In this document: piece after piece, positions 34,489 to 41,727 of the stretch
How positions within the stretch are numbered: position 1 is the first letter of the stretch
Layout: every line of letters starts with the position of its first letter
DNA from: Nocardioides astragali
Lineage (GTDB): Bacteria; Actinomycetota; Actinomycetes; Propionibacteriales; Nocardioidaceae
DNA: 64,000 nucleotides
Assembly (NCBI RefSeq): GCF_024436375.1
Contig: NZ_JAFMZM010000003.1
Span: 205,627 to 269,626, forward strand
Reading direction: 5' to 3'
The notes under the pieces: generated by a model
What the model saw: the letters and a program-made list of their open reading frames with translations, nothing else
The model's database searches: none
Told to the model about the DNA's origin: nothing
Position numbers and translations under genes: made by a program

Positions 34489-35685
34489 TCAGCCGCGCTC
34501 GCGGAGGTAACGCCCGAAGTGGGGCACGGTGAACGCGATCCGGCCCCGCTCGCCGGAGTAGACCAGGCCCTTCTTGAGCAGTGAGTCGCGCGCCGGCGAC
34601 AACGACTGCGGCTTCTTGCCGAGCCGGGCCGCCACGTCGGCGCTGGACACGGCGTCGCCCTCGGTCTCGTCCTGGTCCACGGCGACATCGGCCATCGCCA
34701 TCAGGTAGTCGCGCTCCCCCGGCGTGGCCCGCTCGTAGCGGGATCCGAAGAACCCGACCGCCAGCTCGGACTCGGCCTCGGGGGCGGCGACCGCCACGTC
34801 GGCGACGGTGATCGGCGATCGGGGCGCCAGGTCCCACACGGCCTTGCCGTAGGCCTGGATGAAATAGGGGTAGCCGCCCGTGGCGTCGTACATCGCGGCG
34901 AGCGCGTCGGGGTCGAAGGCGGCTTCCTCGTCGGCCGCCGGCGCCTCCAGTGCCCGGTCGGCCGCCTCGCGGGCGAGCCGGTCGATGCGCTGGTAGCGGA
35001 AGAGCCGCTCACTGTAGGACTTGCTCGCGCTCAGCACCGCCGGCAGGTGCGGCAGCCCGGCGCCGACGACGATCACTGGCAGCCCGGACTGGCTGAGCTC
35101 GTGGCAGGCGGCGCACAACGCGGAGACGTCGTCGGCGCCGAGGTCCTGCATCTCGTCGATGAAGATCCCGATGCCCTTGCCGACGTCGGCGGCCAGCCCG
35201 CCGAGGTCGGTGAACAGCTCGACCAGGTCGATCTCGATGTCGCCGGAGTCGGCCCGGCCGCGCACCGCGGGCACGTCGATGCCCGGGCTCCACTGGTCCT
35301 TGAGCCTCGCGCCGGCTCCTGCGTCGCGGTGGGCGAATGACTTGATCACGCCGAGCACGTGGTCGACCGACTCCTCGTCGCGGTGGCCGAGCTCGCGCAC
35401 GGCCTGGTGCAGCGCGCTGCTCAGCGGGCGGCGCAGCCCCTGACCGGGCCTGGCCTCGAGCTTGCCGGTGCCCCAGCCCTTGCGTACGGCGGCGCCGCGC
35501 AGCGCGTTGAGCAGCACGGTCTTGCCGACCCCCCGCAGGCCGGTGAGCACCAGGCTCCGCTCGGGACGTCCCTTGGCGACGCGCTCCAGGACGACCTCGA
35601 AGGCGGCGAGCTGCTCGTCGCGGCCGGCGAGCTCGGGTGGACGCTGGCCCGCGCCGGGCGCGTAGGGGTTACGGATCGGGTCCAC
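34489..35685 (-). CDS. STAND/AAA-type ATPase with C-terminal winged helix
   Basis: 398 aa. GREDQLAAF-like entry (LAGRDEQLAAFEVVLERVAK), Walker A GLRGVGKT (49-56), Walker B GIGIFIDEMQDL near 175, sensor VIVVGAGLPHLP, and a C-terminal winged helix (SSADVAARLGKKPQSLSPAR, then GLVYSGERGRIAFTVPHFGR). It resembles AAA_16/Orc1-like ATPases used as signalling switches or found with mobile DNA, but no partner gene adjoins it. GTG 35685 has no ribosome site; TACCGT lies six bases upstream, suggesting a leaderless start. Confidence 0.83.
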   Translation of the reverse strand: MDPIRNPYAPGAGQRPPELAGRDEQLAAFEVVLERVAKGRPERSLVLTGLRGVGKTVLLNALRGAAVRKGWGTGKLEARPGQGLRRPLSSALHQAVRELGHRDEESVDHVLGVIKSFAHRDAGAGARLKDQWSPGIDVPAVRGRADSGDIEIDLVELFTDLGGLAADVGKGIGIFIDEMQDLGADDVSALCAACHELSQSGLPVIVVGAGLPHLPAVLSASKSYSERLFRYQRIDRLAREAADRALEAPAADEEAAFDPDALAAMYDATGGYPYFIQAYGKAVWDLAPRSPITVADVAVAAPEAESELAVGFFGSRYERATPGERDYLMAMADVAVDQDETEGDAVSSADVAARLGKKPQSLSPARDSLLKKGLVYSGERGRIAFTVPHFGRYLRERG

Positions 35686-35739
35686 TATCAGACGGTATCG
35701 GGGAATCTAGCCAACTTCTTAGAAGGTCGGATAGTTGGC
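35684..35739. promoter_or_regulatory. candidate operator region of the ATPase gene
   Basis: GCCAACT (35710-35716) and AGTTGGC (35733-35739) are an inverted pair flanking CTTCTTAGAAG, itself a small palindrome. ACTATC near 35684 also mirrors GATAGT near 35730. These overlie the presumed promoter. Role inferred only. Confidence 0.4.
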
Positions 35740-35763
35740 GAGTCGCGATCCGGACAGCGACGC

Positions 35764-36027
35764 TCAGCCCGCCTCGCTGGGCCTCTCGACGCGCTCGACG
35801 CGCTCGCGGGCGGCGTCGTAGGCGACGTCGAGCCCCTTGCGCAGGAAGGAGATGAGGTCGGGGACCTCGTCGGCGGCGAGGCGGAAGGTGCCGGCGCAGA
35901 CGTTGTCTCGCCACAGCGACAGGACCACCAGCTGCGACTCCTGGTGCCAGGTCACGCGCAGCGAGCGGTCGTCACCGCGGGGGTCGAGGAAGACCTCCCG
36001 GGTGTGCGGCAGCCGCTGCTGAGCCAT
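35764..36027 (-). CDS. small conserved-looking protein, unknown
   Basis: 87 aa. FLDPRGDDRSLRVTWHQESQ then LVVLSLWRDNVCAGTFRLAA suggests an all-beta fold with a C-terminal helix (DEVPDLISFLRKGLDVAYDA). No membrane segment. Divergent from the DNA glycosylase gene with 62 bases between starts. No family named, though similar small beta proteins are common in this order. Confidence 0.6.
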   Translation of the reverse strand: MAQQRLPHTREVFLDPRGDDRSLRVTWHQESQLVVLSLWRDNVCAGTFRLAADEVPDLISFLRKGLDVAYDAARERVERVERPSEAG

Positions 36028-36076
36028 GCGCCATTGTGACCCGGCCCACCAGGCTGTGCCTAGAGGCGTGCGTGCC

Positions 36077-36082
36077 TAGACT
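36077..36082 (+). promoter_or_regulatory. -10 box for a leaderless start at 36090
   Basis: TAGACT ends seven bases before GTG 36090. The start lacks a Shine-Dalgarno sequence and the encoded protein must begin exactly there, since the enzyme uses its N-terminal Pro. Confidence 0.5.
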
Positions 36083-36089
36083 CGGATCC

Positions 36090-36971
36090 GTGCCCGAGCT
36101 GCCGGAGGTCGAAGCCCTCGTCCAGGACCTGCGCGGGCGCCTGGTCGGGCGGGCCATCAGCCGCATCGACCTCGCCGCCTTCAGCGCCCTCAAGACGTTC
36201 GACCCGCCCCTGCACGCACTGCACGGCACGCTGGTCGACGACGTGACGAGGCACGGCAAGTTCCTCGACGTCGACGCGAGCGGCGTCCACTTCGTCGTCC
36301 ACCTCGCGCGGGCGGGCTGGATCCGCTGGCGCGACGAGGTGCCCGCCGTGCCCGCCCGGCCCAACAGCAAGAACCCTCTGGCCGCTCGGGTCGTCATCGA
36401 CGACCCCGAGCTCGAGACGCAACCGGGCCTCGACATCACCGAGGCCGGCACCAAGAAGAGCCTCGCGATCTACGTCGTACGCGATCCCGCGGACGTGCCC
36501 GGCATCGCCCGGCTCGGCCCGGACCCCCTCGCCGACGAGTTCACCCTCGACGCTCTGCGGACGATCCTGGAGGCCGAGGGCCGCAAGCAGATCAAGGGCG
36601 TGATGCGGATGCAGTCGATCATCGCCGGGATCGGCAACGCCTACTCCGACGAGATCCTGCACGCCGCGAAGATGTCGCCCTTCAAGCCGGCCAACAGCCT
36701 CGACGAGACCGAGCTGCAGACGTTGTACGACGCCATCCGGGGGACGCTGGGCGATGCGGTGCAGCGCTCGACCGGGCTGGCCGCGAGCGAGCTCAAGGGC
36801 GAGAAGAAGAGCAACCTCGCGGTCCACGGACGCACCGGACAGAAGTGCCCCGTGTGCGGTGACGTGGTGCGCGAGGTGTCGTTCGCCGACTCGAGCCTCC
36901 AGTACTGCGCGACGTGCCAGACCGGCGGCAAGCCGCTCGCGGACCGACGGCTGTCCAAGCTGCTGAAGTGA
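36090..36971 (+). CDS. Fpg/Nei-family DNA glycosylase
   Basis: 293 aa base-excision repair enzyme. The mature N-terminus PELPEVEAL supplies the catalytic Pro2 and Glu3 (numbered with the initiator); Lys in RHGKFLDV is the conserved beta-hairpin Lys. The H2TH region includes GIGNAYSDEILHAAKMSPF, and the C-terminal zinc finger has CPVCGDVVREVSFADSSLQY then CATCQTGGK. It excises oxidised bases and nicks the strand. RAGWIRWRDEVP marks the actinobacterial branch distinct from MutM. An in-frame ATG upstream at 36036 would hide the Pro and is rejected. Confidence 0.92.
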   Translation: MPELPEVEALVQDLRGRLVGRAISRIDLAAFSALKTFDPPLHALHGTLVDDVTRHGKFLDVDASGVHFVVHLARAGWIRWRDEVPAVPARPNSKNPLAARVVIDDPELETQPGLDITEAGTKKSLAIYVVRDPADVPGIARLGPDPLADEFTLDALRTILEAEGRKQIKGVMRMQSIIAGIGNAYSDEILHAAKMSPFKPANSLDETELQTLYDAIRGTLGDAVQRSTGLAASELKGEKKSNLAVHGRTGQKCPVCGDVVREVSFADSSLQYCATCQTGGKPLADRRLSKLLK

Positions 36972-36992
36972 GGGACGGCGCTTCCAACAGGA

Positions 36993-37039
36993 CGGCGGGC
37001 CGGTCGAGCTCACCCCCGTGAAGCCCGACCGACCCGCCG
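36993..37039. terminator. GC-rich terminator-like hairpin
   Basis: CGGCGGGCCGGTCG (36993-37006) pairs with CGACCGACCCGCCG (37026-37039), 13 of 14 bases, with a 19-nt loop. It follows the glycosylase stop and lies between convergent genes. Confidence 0.7.
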
Positions 37040-37044
37040 GTCTC

Positions 37045-37061
37045 GTCAAGTTTACCTTGAC
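37045..37061. repeat. small AT-rich inverted repeat
   Basis: GTCAAG (37045-37050) and CTTGAC (37056-37061) flank TTTAC. It is unusually AT-rich for this DNA and lies just past the terminator and before the stop of the zinc-finger gene. It could extend the terminator or be a protein site. Confidence 0.4.
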
Positions 37062-37075
37062 GGAGCCAAATCCTC

Positions 37076-37468
37076 TCACACGGCGGAGCCGGCGTCTCCT
37101 GATTTCCTCGCGAACCTCTCCCAGGCGGCCTGGCGCGAGACCCCCAGGGTGCGCCCGATCTCCGCCCACGAGACGCGCCGCTCGCGCAACAGGTCGACCC
37201 ACTCCTGGGCGAACACCATGTTCTGCTCGGCCACAGCCAGGATCACCGGCAAGGTGGCGAGCGCCTCCTCGTCGGACATCGTCTCCCACGGCACGGCGCG
37301 CCGGGCGACGGCCATCTGCTCCTCGTCGTGGGCGACCGCATGGAACTCATCGACGCAGTTCACGCAGACCTGGCCGCCGCCGAGACCGCCGATCAGTGGC
37401 AGATCGGTGCCGGGGCCGCCGGGCGTGCCGCAGAACGAGCAGATCTTTCCCGCACGCGTGATCGCCAT
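37076..37468 (-). CDS. ClpX-type C4 zinc finger protein with HTH tail
   Basis: 130 aa. CSFCGTPGGPGTDLPL then QVCVNC is the ClpX N-terminal C4 zinc finger (residues 10-40), which in ClpX dimerises and binds adaptors. The middle is helical, and the end WAEIGRTLGVSRQAAWERFA is a helix-turn-helix. No AAA+ ATPase is attached. Such proteins may be transcription factors with a protein-interaction finger. GAGGGCGGGA precedes ATG 37468; an upstream in-frame start at 37507 is less likely. Confidence 0.8.
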   Translation of the reverse strand: MAITRAGKICSFCGTPGGPGTDLPLIGGLGGGQVCVNCVDEFHAVAHDEEQMAVARRAVPWETMSDEEALATLPVILAVAEQNMVFAQEWVDLLRERRVSWAEIGRTLGVSRQAAWERFARKSGDAGSAV

Positions 37469-37613
37469 CGTCCCGCCCTCTCCGATGTCGATGCTACTCG
37501 CCGACACAGCGAGCGGACTGGCGTACGCCGGACCGGGCTAGACGGGCTCGGACAGGACGCTCCCGGCGACCGGAGGACCCCCAGGTCCGCGGTGGTTCAG
37601 CCGGGCCGTGGGG

Positions 37614-38102
37614 TCACTCGGTGCTACCCGGCACCTCGGGCATCTCCGGAAGCTCGAAGTCCTCCATCGGGTTGCCGCACGTCTCGGTGAGGTAGTCGGA
37701 GAAGGCCTGGGCCTGCTTCTTGACCTCTGCCGAGGCGTCCTCGCCGCCCTGCTCCAGCTCCTCGAGCTTCTCGATGCTGAAGTCGGAGGCGTCGATCTCG
37801 CGGGCCTGCTCGACGACCGCCTCGAAGCCGGCCCGGGCGTCCTCGGGGATGTTCTCGGGAGTGCCGACCTTCTCGAGGTCGGCGCCCCAGCTCTTGACCG
37901 CCTCGGCCATGTCCTCGTTGCTGGGGACCTCGGGGTTGGTCATGTCGTCGGGCATCAGGTCCGCGATGAGGCTGGACTGCGTGTCACAGAACTCCTTCTC
38001 ACTGGCATCGGTGGGCGCACCGTCGTCTCCCCCGCAGGCCGTGGTCACTGCGCCGACGAGCAGCACCGCGCTGGTCAAGGTGAGGCGGGTTCTGAAGTTC
38101 AT
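37614..38102 (-). CDS. putative lipoprotein
   Basis: 162 aa. Signal peptide RTRLTLTSAVLLVGAVTTAC with a lipobox-like TTAC (Thr at -3 is atypical), then GGDDG. The mature part is acidic and helical with two Cys (EKEFCDTQS and TETCGNP) that could form a disulfide. No domain recognised; similar DUF-type actinobacterial lipoproteins exist. GGGGAA precedes the ATG. Confidence 0.65.
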   Translation of the reverse strand: MNFRTRLTLTSAVLLVGAVTTACGGDDGAPTDASEKEFCDTQSSLIADLMPDDMTNPEVPSNEDMAEAVKSWGADLEKVGTPENIPEDARAGFEAVVEQAREIDASDFSIEKLEELEQGGEDASAEVKKQAQAFSDYLTETCGNPMEDFELPEMPEVPGSTE

Positions 38103-38169
38103 GGGTTCCCCTTCGCTGGGACGCAGCCGCGTCGTCGGCTCATCGTCGGACGTGGTCATCGAGGACACG

Positions 38170-38856
38170 CTAGAAGTCCGCTGCGAACACCGCAGGCAGT
38201 GGGGTGCGTCTGCAGCGTTCCAGCAGCTCGAGGTACTCCGCCCGTGGACGACGTACGACACCGAGCGAGGCCAGGTGCGGGGTCTGCCACTGGACGTCCA
38301 GCACGCGCTGGTGGGCGTACTGATCGCGGAGCAGGTCGACCAGGGCGAGCAGCGCGACCTTCGAGGCGTCGCGCTCCCGGTGAAACATCGACTCGCCGGC
38401 GAAGAGCCCCCCGATGCTGACGCCGTAGAGCCCGCCGGCGAGGCGTCCGTCGCGCCACGCCTCGACCGAGTGCGCCCACCCGAGGCGATGCAGCCGGCCA
38501 TAGGCCCGCGCGAAGTCGGGAGTGATCCACCCGTCGGACCGCTGGGGGCTGCCGCACTCGGCGACCACCTCGTCGAAGGCGGTGTCGATGCGGATCTCGA
38601 AGTCGCGCGCCGAGCGGCGAAGCGACCTCGAGACGTGCATGCCGTCGAGCGGCAGCACGCCGCGCTCGACCGGGGAGAACCAGCCGAGCTGCTCCTCGGC
38701 GTCCAGCGTGACCGGCATCGGGAAGAGGCCGGAGGCGTAGGCGGTGACGAGCGTGCCGGGCTCCAGGTCCGCGCCGAGCGCGACGAGGTCGTCGTCGGGG
38801 TCCCACGTCGAGTGCGGCGGGAAGGCCCACGGCGTCGGGGCGGGGGCGATCGGCAC
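38170..38856 (-). CDS. aat: leucyl/phenylalanyl-tRNA--protein transferase
   Basis: 228 aa. Adds Leu or Phe to proteins with N-terminal Lys or Arg, making them N-degron substrates for ClpS-ClpAP/ClpCP. Family blocks present: GLFPMPVTLDAEEQLGWFSP, DGWITPDFARAYGRLHRLGW then AHSVEAW, GLYGVSIGGLFAGESMFHRE, and DVQWQTPHLASLGVVRRPRA. The full length is present. Divergent from EcsC. Confidence 0.95.
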   Translation of the reverse strand: MPIAPAPTPWAFPPHSTWDPDDDLVALGADLEPGTLVTAYASGLFPMPVTLDAEEQLGWFSPVERGVLPLDGMHVSRSLRRSARDFEIRIDTAFDEVVAECGSPQRSDGWITPDFARAYGRLHRLGWAHSVEAWRDGRLAGGLYGVSIGGLFAGESMFHRERDASKVALLALVDLLRDQYAHQRVLDVQWQTPHLASLGVVRRPRAEYLELLERCRRTPLPAVFAADF

Positions 38857-38879
38857 GCCCTCACGCTAGCGAGTGAACG

Positions 38880-38885
38880 TACGAT
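38880..38885 (+). promoter_or_regulatory. -10 box for a leaderless start at 38892
   Basis: TACGAT ends six bases before ATG 38892; GGGG before the ATG is too close and weak to be a clear ribosome site. Confidence 0.4.
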
Positions 38886-38891
38886 CGGGGC

Positions 38892-39569
38892 ATGGGCTTG
38901 AAGCACACCGTCGGACGCCAGCTCGCACCGAGGATCCAGGAGCTCGCGCCGGGACTCACCACCGGTTTCGTGCGCGAGGCGCTCAACCGTGCCATCGACG
39001 GCGTCGGGCCGCTGTCGCCTGCCGCGGTGGCGGCTGACAAGCAGCTGGCCGAGCAGCGCGGCAACGTCGACCGCGCGATCCACGAGGTGATCGAGAACAA
39101 CGTCCGCATCGCCGGCGCGCAGGGGTTCGCGACCAACGTCGGGGGTCTGGTGACGATGGCGATCGCGCTGCCGGCCAATGTCACCGGCCTGGCCGTGATC
39201 CAGTGCCGCATGGTCGCCGGGATCGCGCACCTGCGTGGCCACGACCTGACCGATCCCCGGGTCCGCAACGCGATCCTCGCGCTGCTGCTCGGGGAGGAGC
39301 AGGTCGGCGACCTGGTCAAGAAGAAGAAGCTCCCCGCGACTCCGATGGCACTGGCCACCGCACCGGCCCACGACCCGACCCTCGACGGCACCATCGCCGC
39401 GATCGTCGCCACCGACATCATCACGCGCGTGGCCGGCAAGCGGCTGGCGACGACGGTCGGTCGCCGCGTGCCGGTCGTCGGTGGCGTCGTCGGCGCCGGC
39501 GCCGACGGCTACGCCACGTGGAAGATCGGGCGCTACGCCGACCGCGAGCTCCTGCCGCGCAGGCGCTGA
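38892..39569 (+). CDS. EcsC-family protein
   Basis: 225 aa. The EcsC domain spans residues 50-215 with hydrophobic helices GFATNVGGLVTMAIALPANV then TGLAVIQCRMVAGIAHL, and RRVPVVGGVVGAGADGYATW near the end. In Bacillus, EcsC accompanies the Ecs ABC transporter; actinobacterial copies are solitary and unassigned. Probably membrane-associated. The next gene follows one base after the stop. Confidence 0.82.
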   Translation: MGLKHTVGRQLAPRIQELAPGLTTGFVREALNRAIDGVGPLSPAAVAADKQLAEQRGNVDRAIHEVIENNVRIAGAQGFATNVGGLVTMAIALPANVTGLAVIQCRMVAGIAHLRGHDLTDPRVRNAILALLLGEEQVGDLVKKKKLPATPMALATAPAHDPTLDGTIAAIVATDIITRVAGKRLATTVGRRVPVVGGVVGAGADGYATWKIGRYADRELLPRRR

Positions 39570-39570
39570 G

Positions 39571-40281
39571 GTGGCGGACGGACCAGGACCGACCCACGAG
39601 GCGCCTGACTGGCTGGGTCTGCTGCGCGCCCACACGGACCGGTTCGCCGACGTCATCGGCGACGCCGATCTCGGTGCTGCGGTGACGTTCTGCCCGGGCT
39701 GGTCGCTGCGCGACCTGGTCATCCACCTCGGGGGTGTCCACCAGTGGGCGGCTCACGCCGTGGTCGAGGGGAACCCGCACTTCGAACCCCCCGAACCCGG
39801 TGAAGGAGGGCGCTCGGCGCTGGCTGCGTGGTACCGCCATCACGCCTCGAGCCTCGTCGACGTGCTGACCCTGACACCCGCGGACGCACCGGCCTGGACC
39901 CTGCACGACCAGGATCCGACCGCCGGCTTCTGGAGGCGCCGCCAGGTCCACGAGACCGTGATGCACACGTGGGACGCCGAGGAGGCACTCGGCGTACCCC
40001 GCCCGATCGACCCCTGGCTCGCGTGGGACGGCGTCTTGGAGGTCACGGACGTCATGTACCCGCGGCAGGTGCACCTCGGTCGCGTCGAACCGCTGTCCCC
40101 TGCACTGCGCCTGGTCGCCACGGACGTGGCCGGCGACGTCACGATCGGCGAGGGCGAGTCGGTGATGGCCCGGGGCAGGGCAGAAGTTCTGCTGCGCCTG
40201 CTGTGGCATCGGGCCGACCCTGACGCAGAGGGGGTCGACCCGCGAGCGGGAGCGCTCCTGTCAGCTGCCGTGGCCCCGTGA
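39571..40281 (+). CDS. mycothiol-dependent maleylpyruvate isomerase-family enzyme
   Basis: 236 aa. N-terminal DinB-like metal/mycothiol domain: CPGWSLRDLVIHLGGVHQWA with the first His ligand and RRRQVHETVMHTWDAE with the second His group. A C-terminal domain (from about 165) with EVLLRLLWHRADPD is the MDMPI C-terminal type. Members use mycothiol as cofactor or transfer it; substrate unknown. GTG 39571 follows the EcsC stop by one base, so they form an operon. Confidence 0.85.
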   Translation: MADGPGPTHEAPDWLGLLRAHTDRFADVIGDADLGAAVTFCPGWSLRDLVIHLGGVHQWAAHAVVEGNPHFEPPEPGEGGRSALAAWYRHHASSLVDVLTLTPADAPAWTLHDQDPTAGFWRRRQVHETVMHTWDAEEALGVPRPIDPWLAWDGVLEVTDVMYPRQVHLGRVEPLSPALRLVATDVAGDVTIGEGESVMARGRAEVLLRLLWHRADPDAEGVDPRAGALLSAAVAP

Positions 40282-40298
40282 CGTGCGAGGGTGGGCAC

Positions 40299-40451
40299 AT
40301 GATCATCAACCCCGGCAGCCACCGCCCCCAAGGCCCCTGGGACCCCGACGAGAAGCGGAAGTACATCGATACGACCTACTTCTGGACGCTGATGCCGCTC
40401 CTGCTCCTCATGCTTGGCACCATCGCGCTGGTCTACTTCCTCGGCGACTGA
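40299..40451 (+). CDS. small single-pass membrane protein
   Basis: 50 aa, begins MIINPGSHRPQGPWDPDEKR and has one hydrophobic helix near the end (WTLMPLLLLMLGTIALVYFL). GAGGGTGGG precedes the ATG at a good distance. Seventeen bases after the isomerase stop, so probably co-transcribed. No family recognised; the short cytoplasmic, Pro-rich head and C-terminal helix suggest a regulatory micro-protein. Confidence 0.6.
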   Translation: MIINPGSHRPQGPWDPDEKRKYIDTTYFWTLMPLLLLMLGTIALVYFLGD

Positions 40452-40495
40452 CGGCCCAGCACGGGTTCAGGTGTGAGGTCTACGACTCGAGCACA

Positions 40496-40936
40496 TCAGG
40501 GCCGTTCGGCCGATTCCTGTTCTGCGTCGGCGTGCCGATGCACGACCTTCCACTCGCCGTCCTCGCGCCGATACACCTGCGTGACCCGCAGCACGTAGTC
40601 GCGGGGCTCCCCGTCGACGGTGGTGGAGGTCAGCTCACGGTGGACCGTGTAGGCCAGGTCGCCGCTGACATCTGCAGCCACCAGCTCGATGTCGCTGGAC
40701 GTCGCACCGGAGAACGTCTGCTCCAGCTTCTTGAAGATGTCTCGGGCTGCCTCGGGGCCGACGGCGCTGAGCCACGCACCGAACAGCGTCACCGGTTCTC
40801 GCTCGGACCAGGTCTCGAATCGAGGTGCCGCATCACCGTTGTGCAGGGCCACCTCGGCGGATCGCCAGACAGTGTTGAACCAGTCGAGGAAGTCGTCGCG
40901 ATCGCTCATGACGACATTGAACTCGCGAACACCCAT
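40496..40936 (-). CDS. SnoaL/NTF2-like protein
   Basis: 146 aa from ATG 40936 (ATG 40909, nine codons later, is equally possible). Cone-shaped NTF2 fold indicators: FETWSEREPVTLFGAWLSAV, IELVAADVSGDLAYTVHREL then LRVTQVYRREDGEWKVVHRH. Members are enzymes or stability proteins; the final WKVVHRHAD is the usual last strand with a ligand-facing His. Convergent with the small membrane gene. Confidence 0.75.
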   Translation of the reverse strand: MGVREFNVVMSDRDDFLDWFNTVWRSAEVALHNGDAAPRFETWSEREPVTLFGAWLSAVGPEAARDIFKKLEQTFSGATSSDIELVAADVSGDLAYTVHRELTSTTVDGEPRDYVLRVTQVYRREDGEWKVVHRHADAEQESAERP

Positions 40937-41138
40937 CCTGGACAGGGACCTGGGCGGCGTTAGAAGAGCAGCGGGCCGTCGGGGGTCTACCGGCCGCCGG
41001 GGAGCACGATGCACCGCCCGACGGCGCGCAGGCCGTGAAACCCGCAGCTGAAAGCTCGCATGCACGGCCTCGAGGTGGCCTCAATGCCGTACGAAAACTT
41101 TCGCGCGCGTCCGAGGACCGCGATGCGCGCATGCACGA

Positions 41139-41726
41139 TCACAGGCACATCTCGGGCTTCGAAGTGCCCCTGAGCGCTGTCCACTCCTCGTCGAGGAGTG
41201 CGTAGCCCACCTCGTCGAGCCAGCCGAGCTCGTGGTGCCACAGCGCCCGGCGCGCGTGACGCTCGCGGCGCATGCCCGCGCGTTCGAGAACCCGGACTGA
41301 GGCCAGGTTGTCGGCGTTCGCGGCAGCGGTGACCCTGCGCAGGCCGAGCCCGTCGAAGGCGGCGTGCAGCAGCGCGCGAGCGGTGGCCGCACCGATGCCC
41401 TCACCGCCGAACCGCGGGTCGACGATGTAGCCGATCAGACCGTCGGTGCCCGTGGGGTGGCCAGGTTGGCCGACTCCGTCAACGATGTCGAGGAATCCCA
41501 TCGCGACCACTTCTCCGTCCCGCTCGACCACGCAGGAGTAGTCAGTCGGACTGCTCGGAACGGCCAGCCAGTCACGGCGCAGCTCGTCCGGATCCACGTA
41601 GGTGCGCACCATGAAGTGGTTGACCCCTGGGTCGTTGCGGAAGGCGAGCAGCGCCTCGATGTCGGGCTCGGCCGCCTCACGGAACAGCAGGCCGTCGATG
41701 CGGATCGGCCAGGGACTCTCGTGCAT
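41139..41726 (-). CDS. GNAT acetyltransferase, RimJ-like
   Basis: 195 aa. FREAAEPDIEALLAFRNDPG begins the domain; acetyl-CoA loop region IGYIVDPRFGGEGIGAATAR with GGEGIGAA, and NADNLASVRVLERAGMRRER. Probably acetylates a protein N-terminus or small amine. ATG 41726 lies one base after the stop of the sulfotransferase gene (TGAAATG), making it the last gene of that operon. Confidence 0.85.
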   Translation of the reverse strand: MHESPWPIRIDGLLFREAAEPDIEALLAFRNDPGVNHFMVRTYVDPDELRRDWLAVPSSPTDYSCVVERDGEVVAMGFLDIVDGVGQPGHPTGTDGLIGYIVDPRFGGEGIGAATARALLHAAFDGLGLRRVTAAANADNLASVRVLERAGMRRERHARRALWHHELGWLDEVGYALLDEEWTALRGTSKPEMCL

Positions 41727-41727
41727 T

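Noticed and set aside
36036..36089. Upstream ATG for the Fpg/Nei glycosylase
   Set aside because: The enzyme needs Pro as its first residue after Met removal, which only the GTG at 36090 provides.
41101..41136. Alternating GCGCGC/ATGCGCGCATGC stretch as a special site
   Set aside because: Short symmetric runs of this kind are expected in GC-rich DNA and it lies just past the stop of the acetyltransferase gene without pairing partners.
40937..41138. Possible gene remnant upstream of the SnoaL-like gene
   Set aside because: Frames are short, lack ribosome sites and show no recognisable protein; nothing can be supported.
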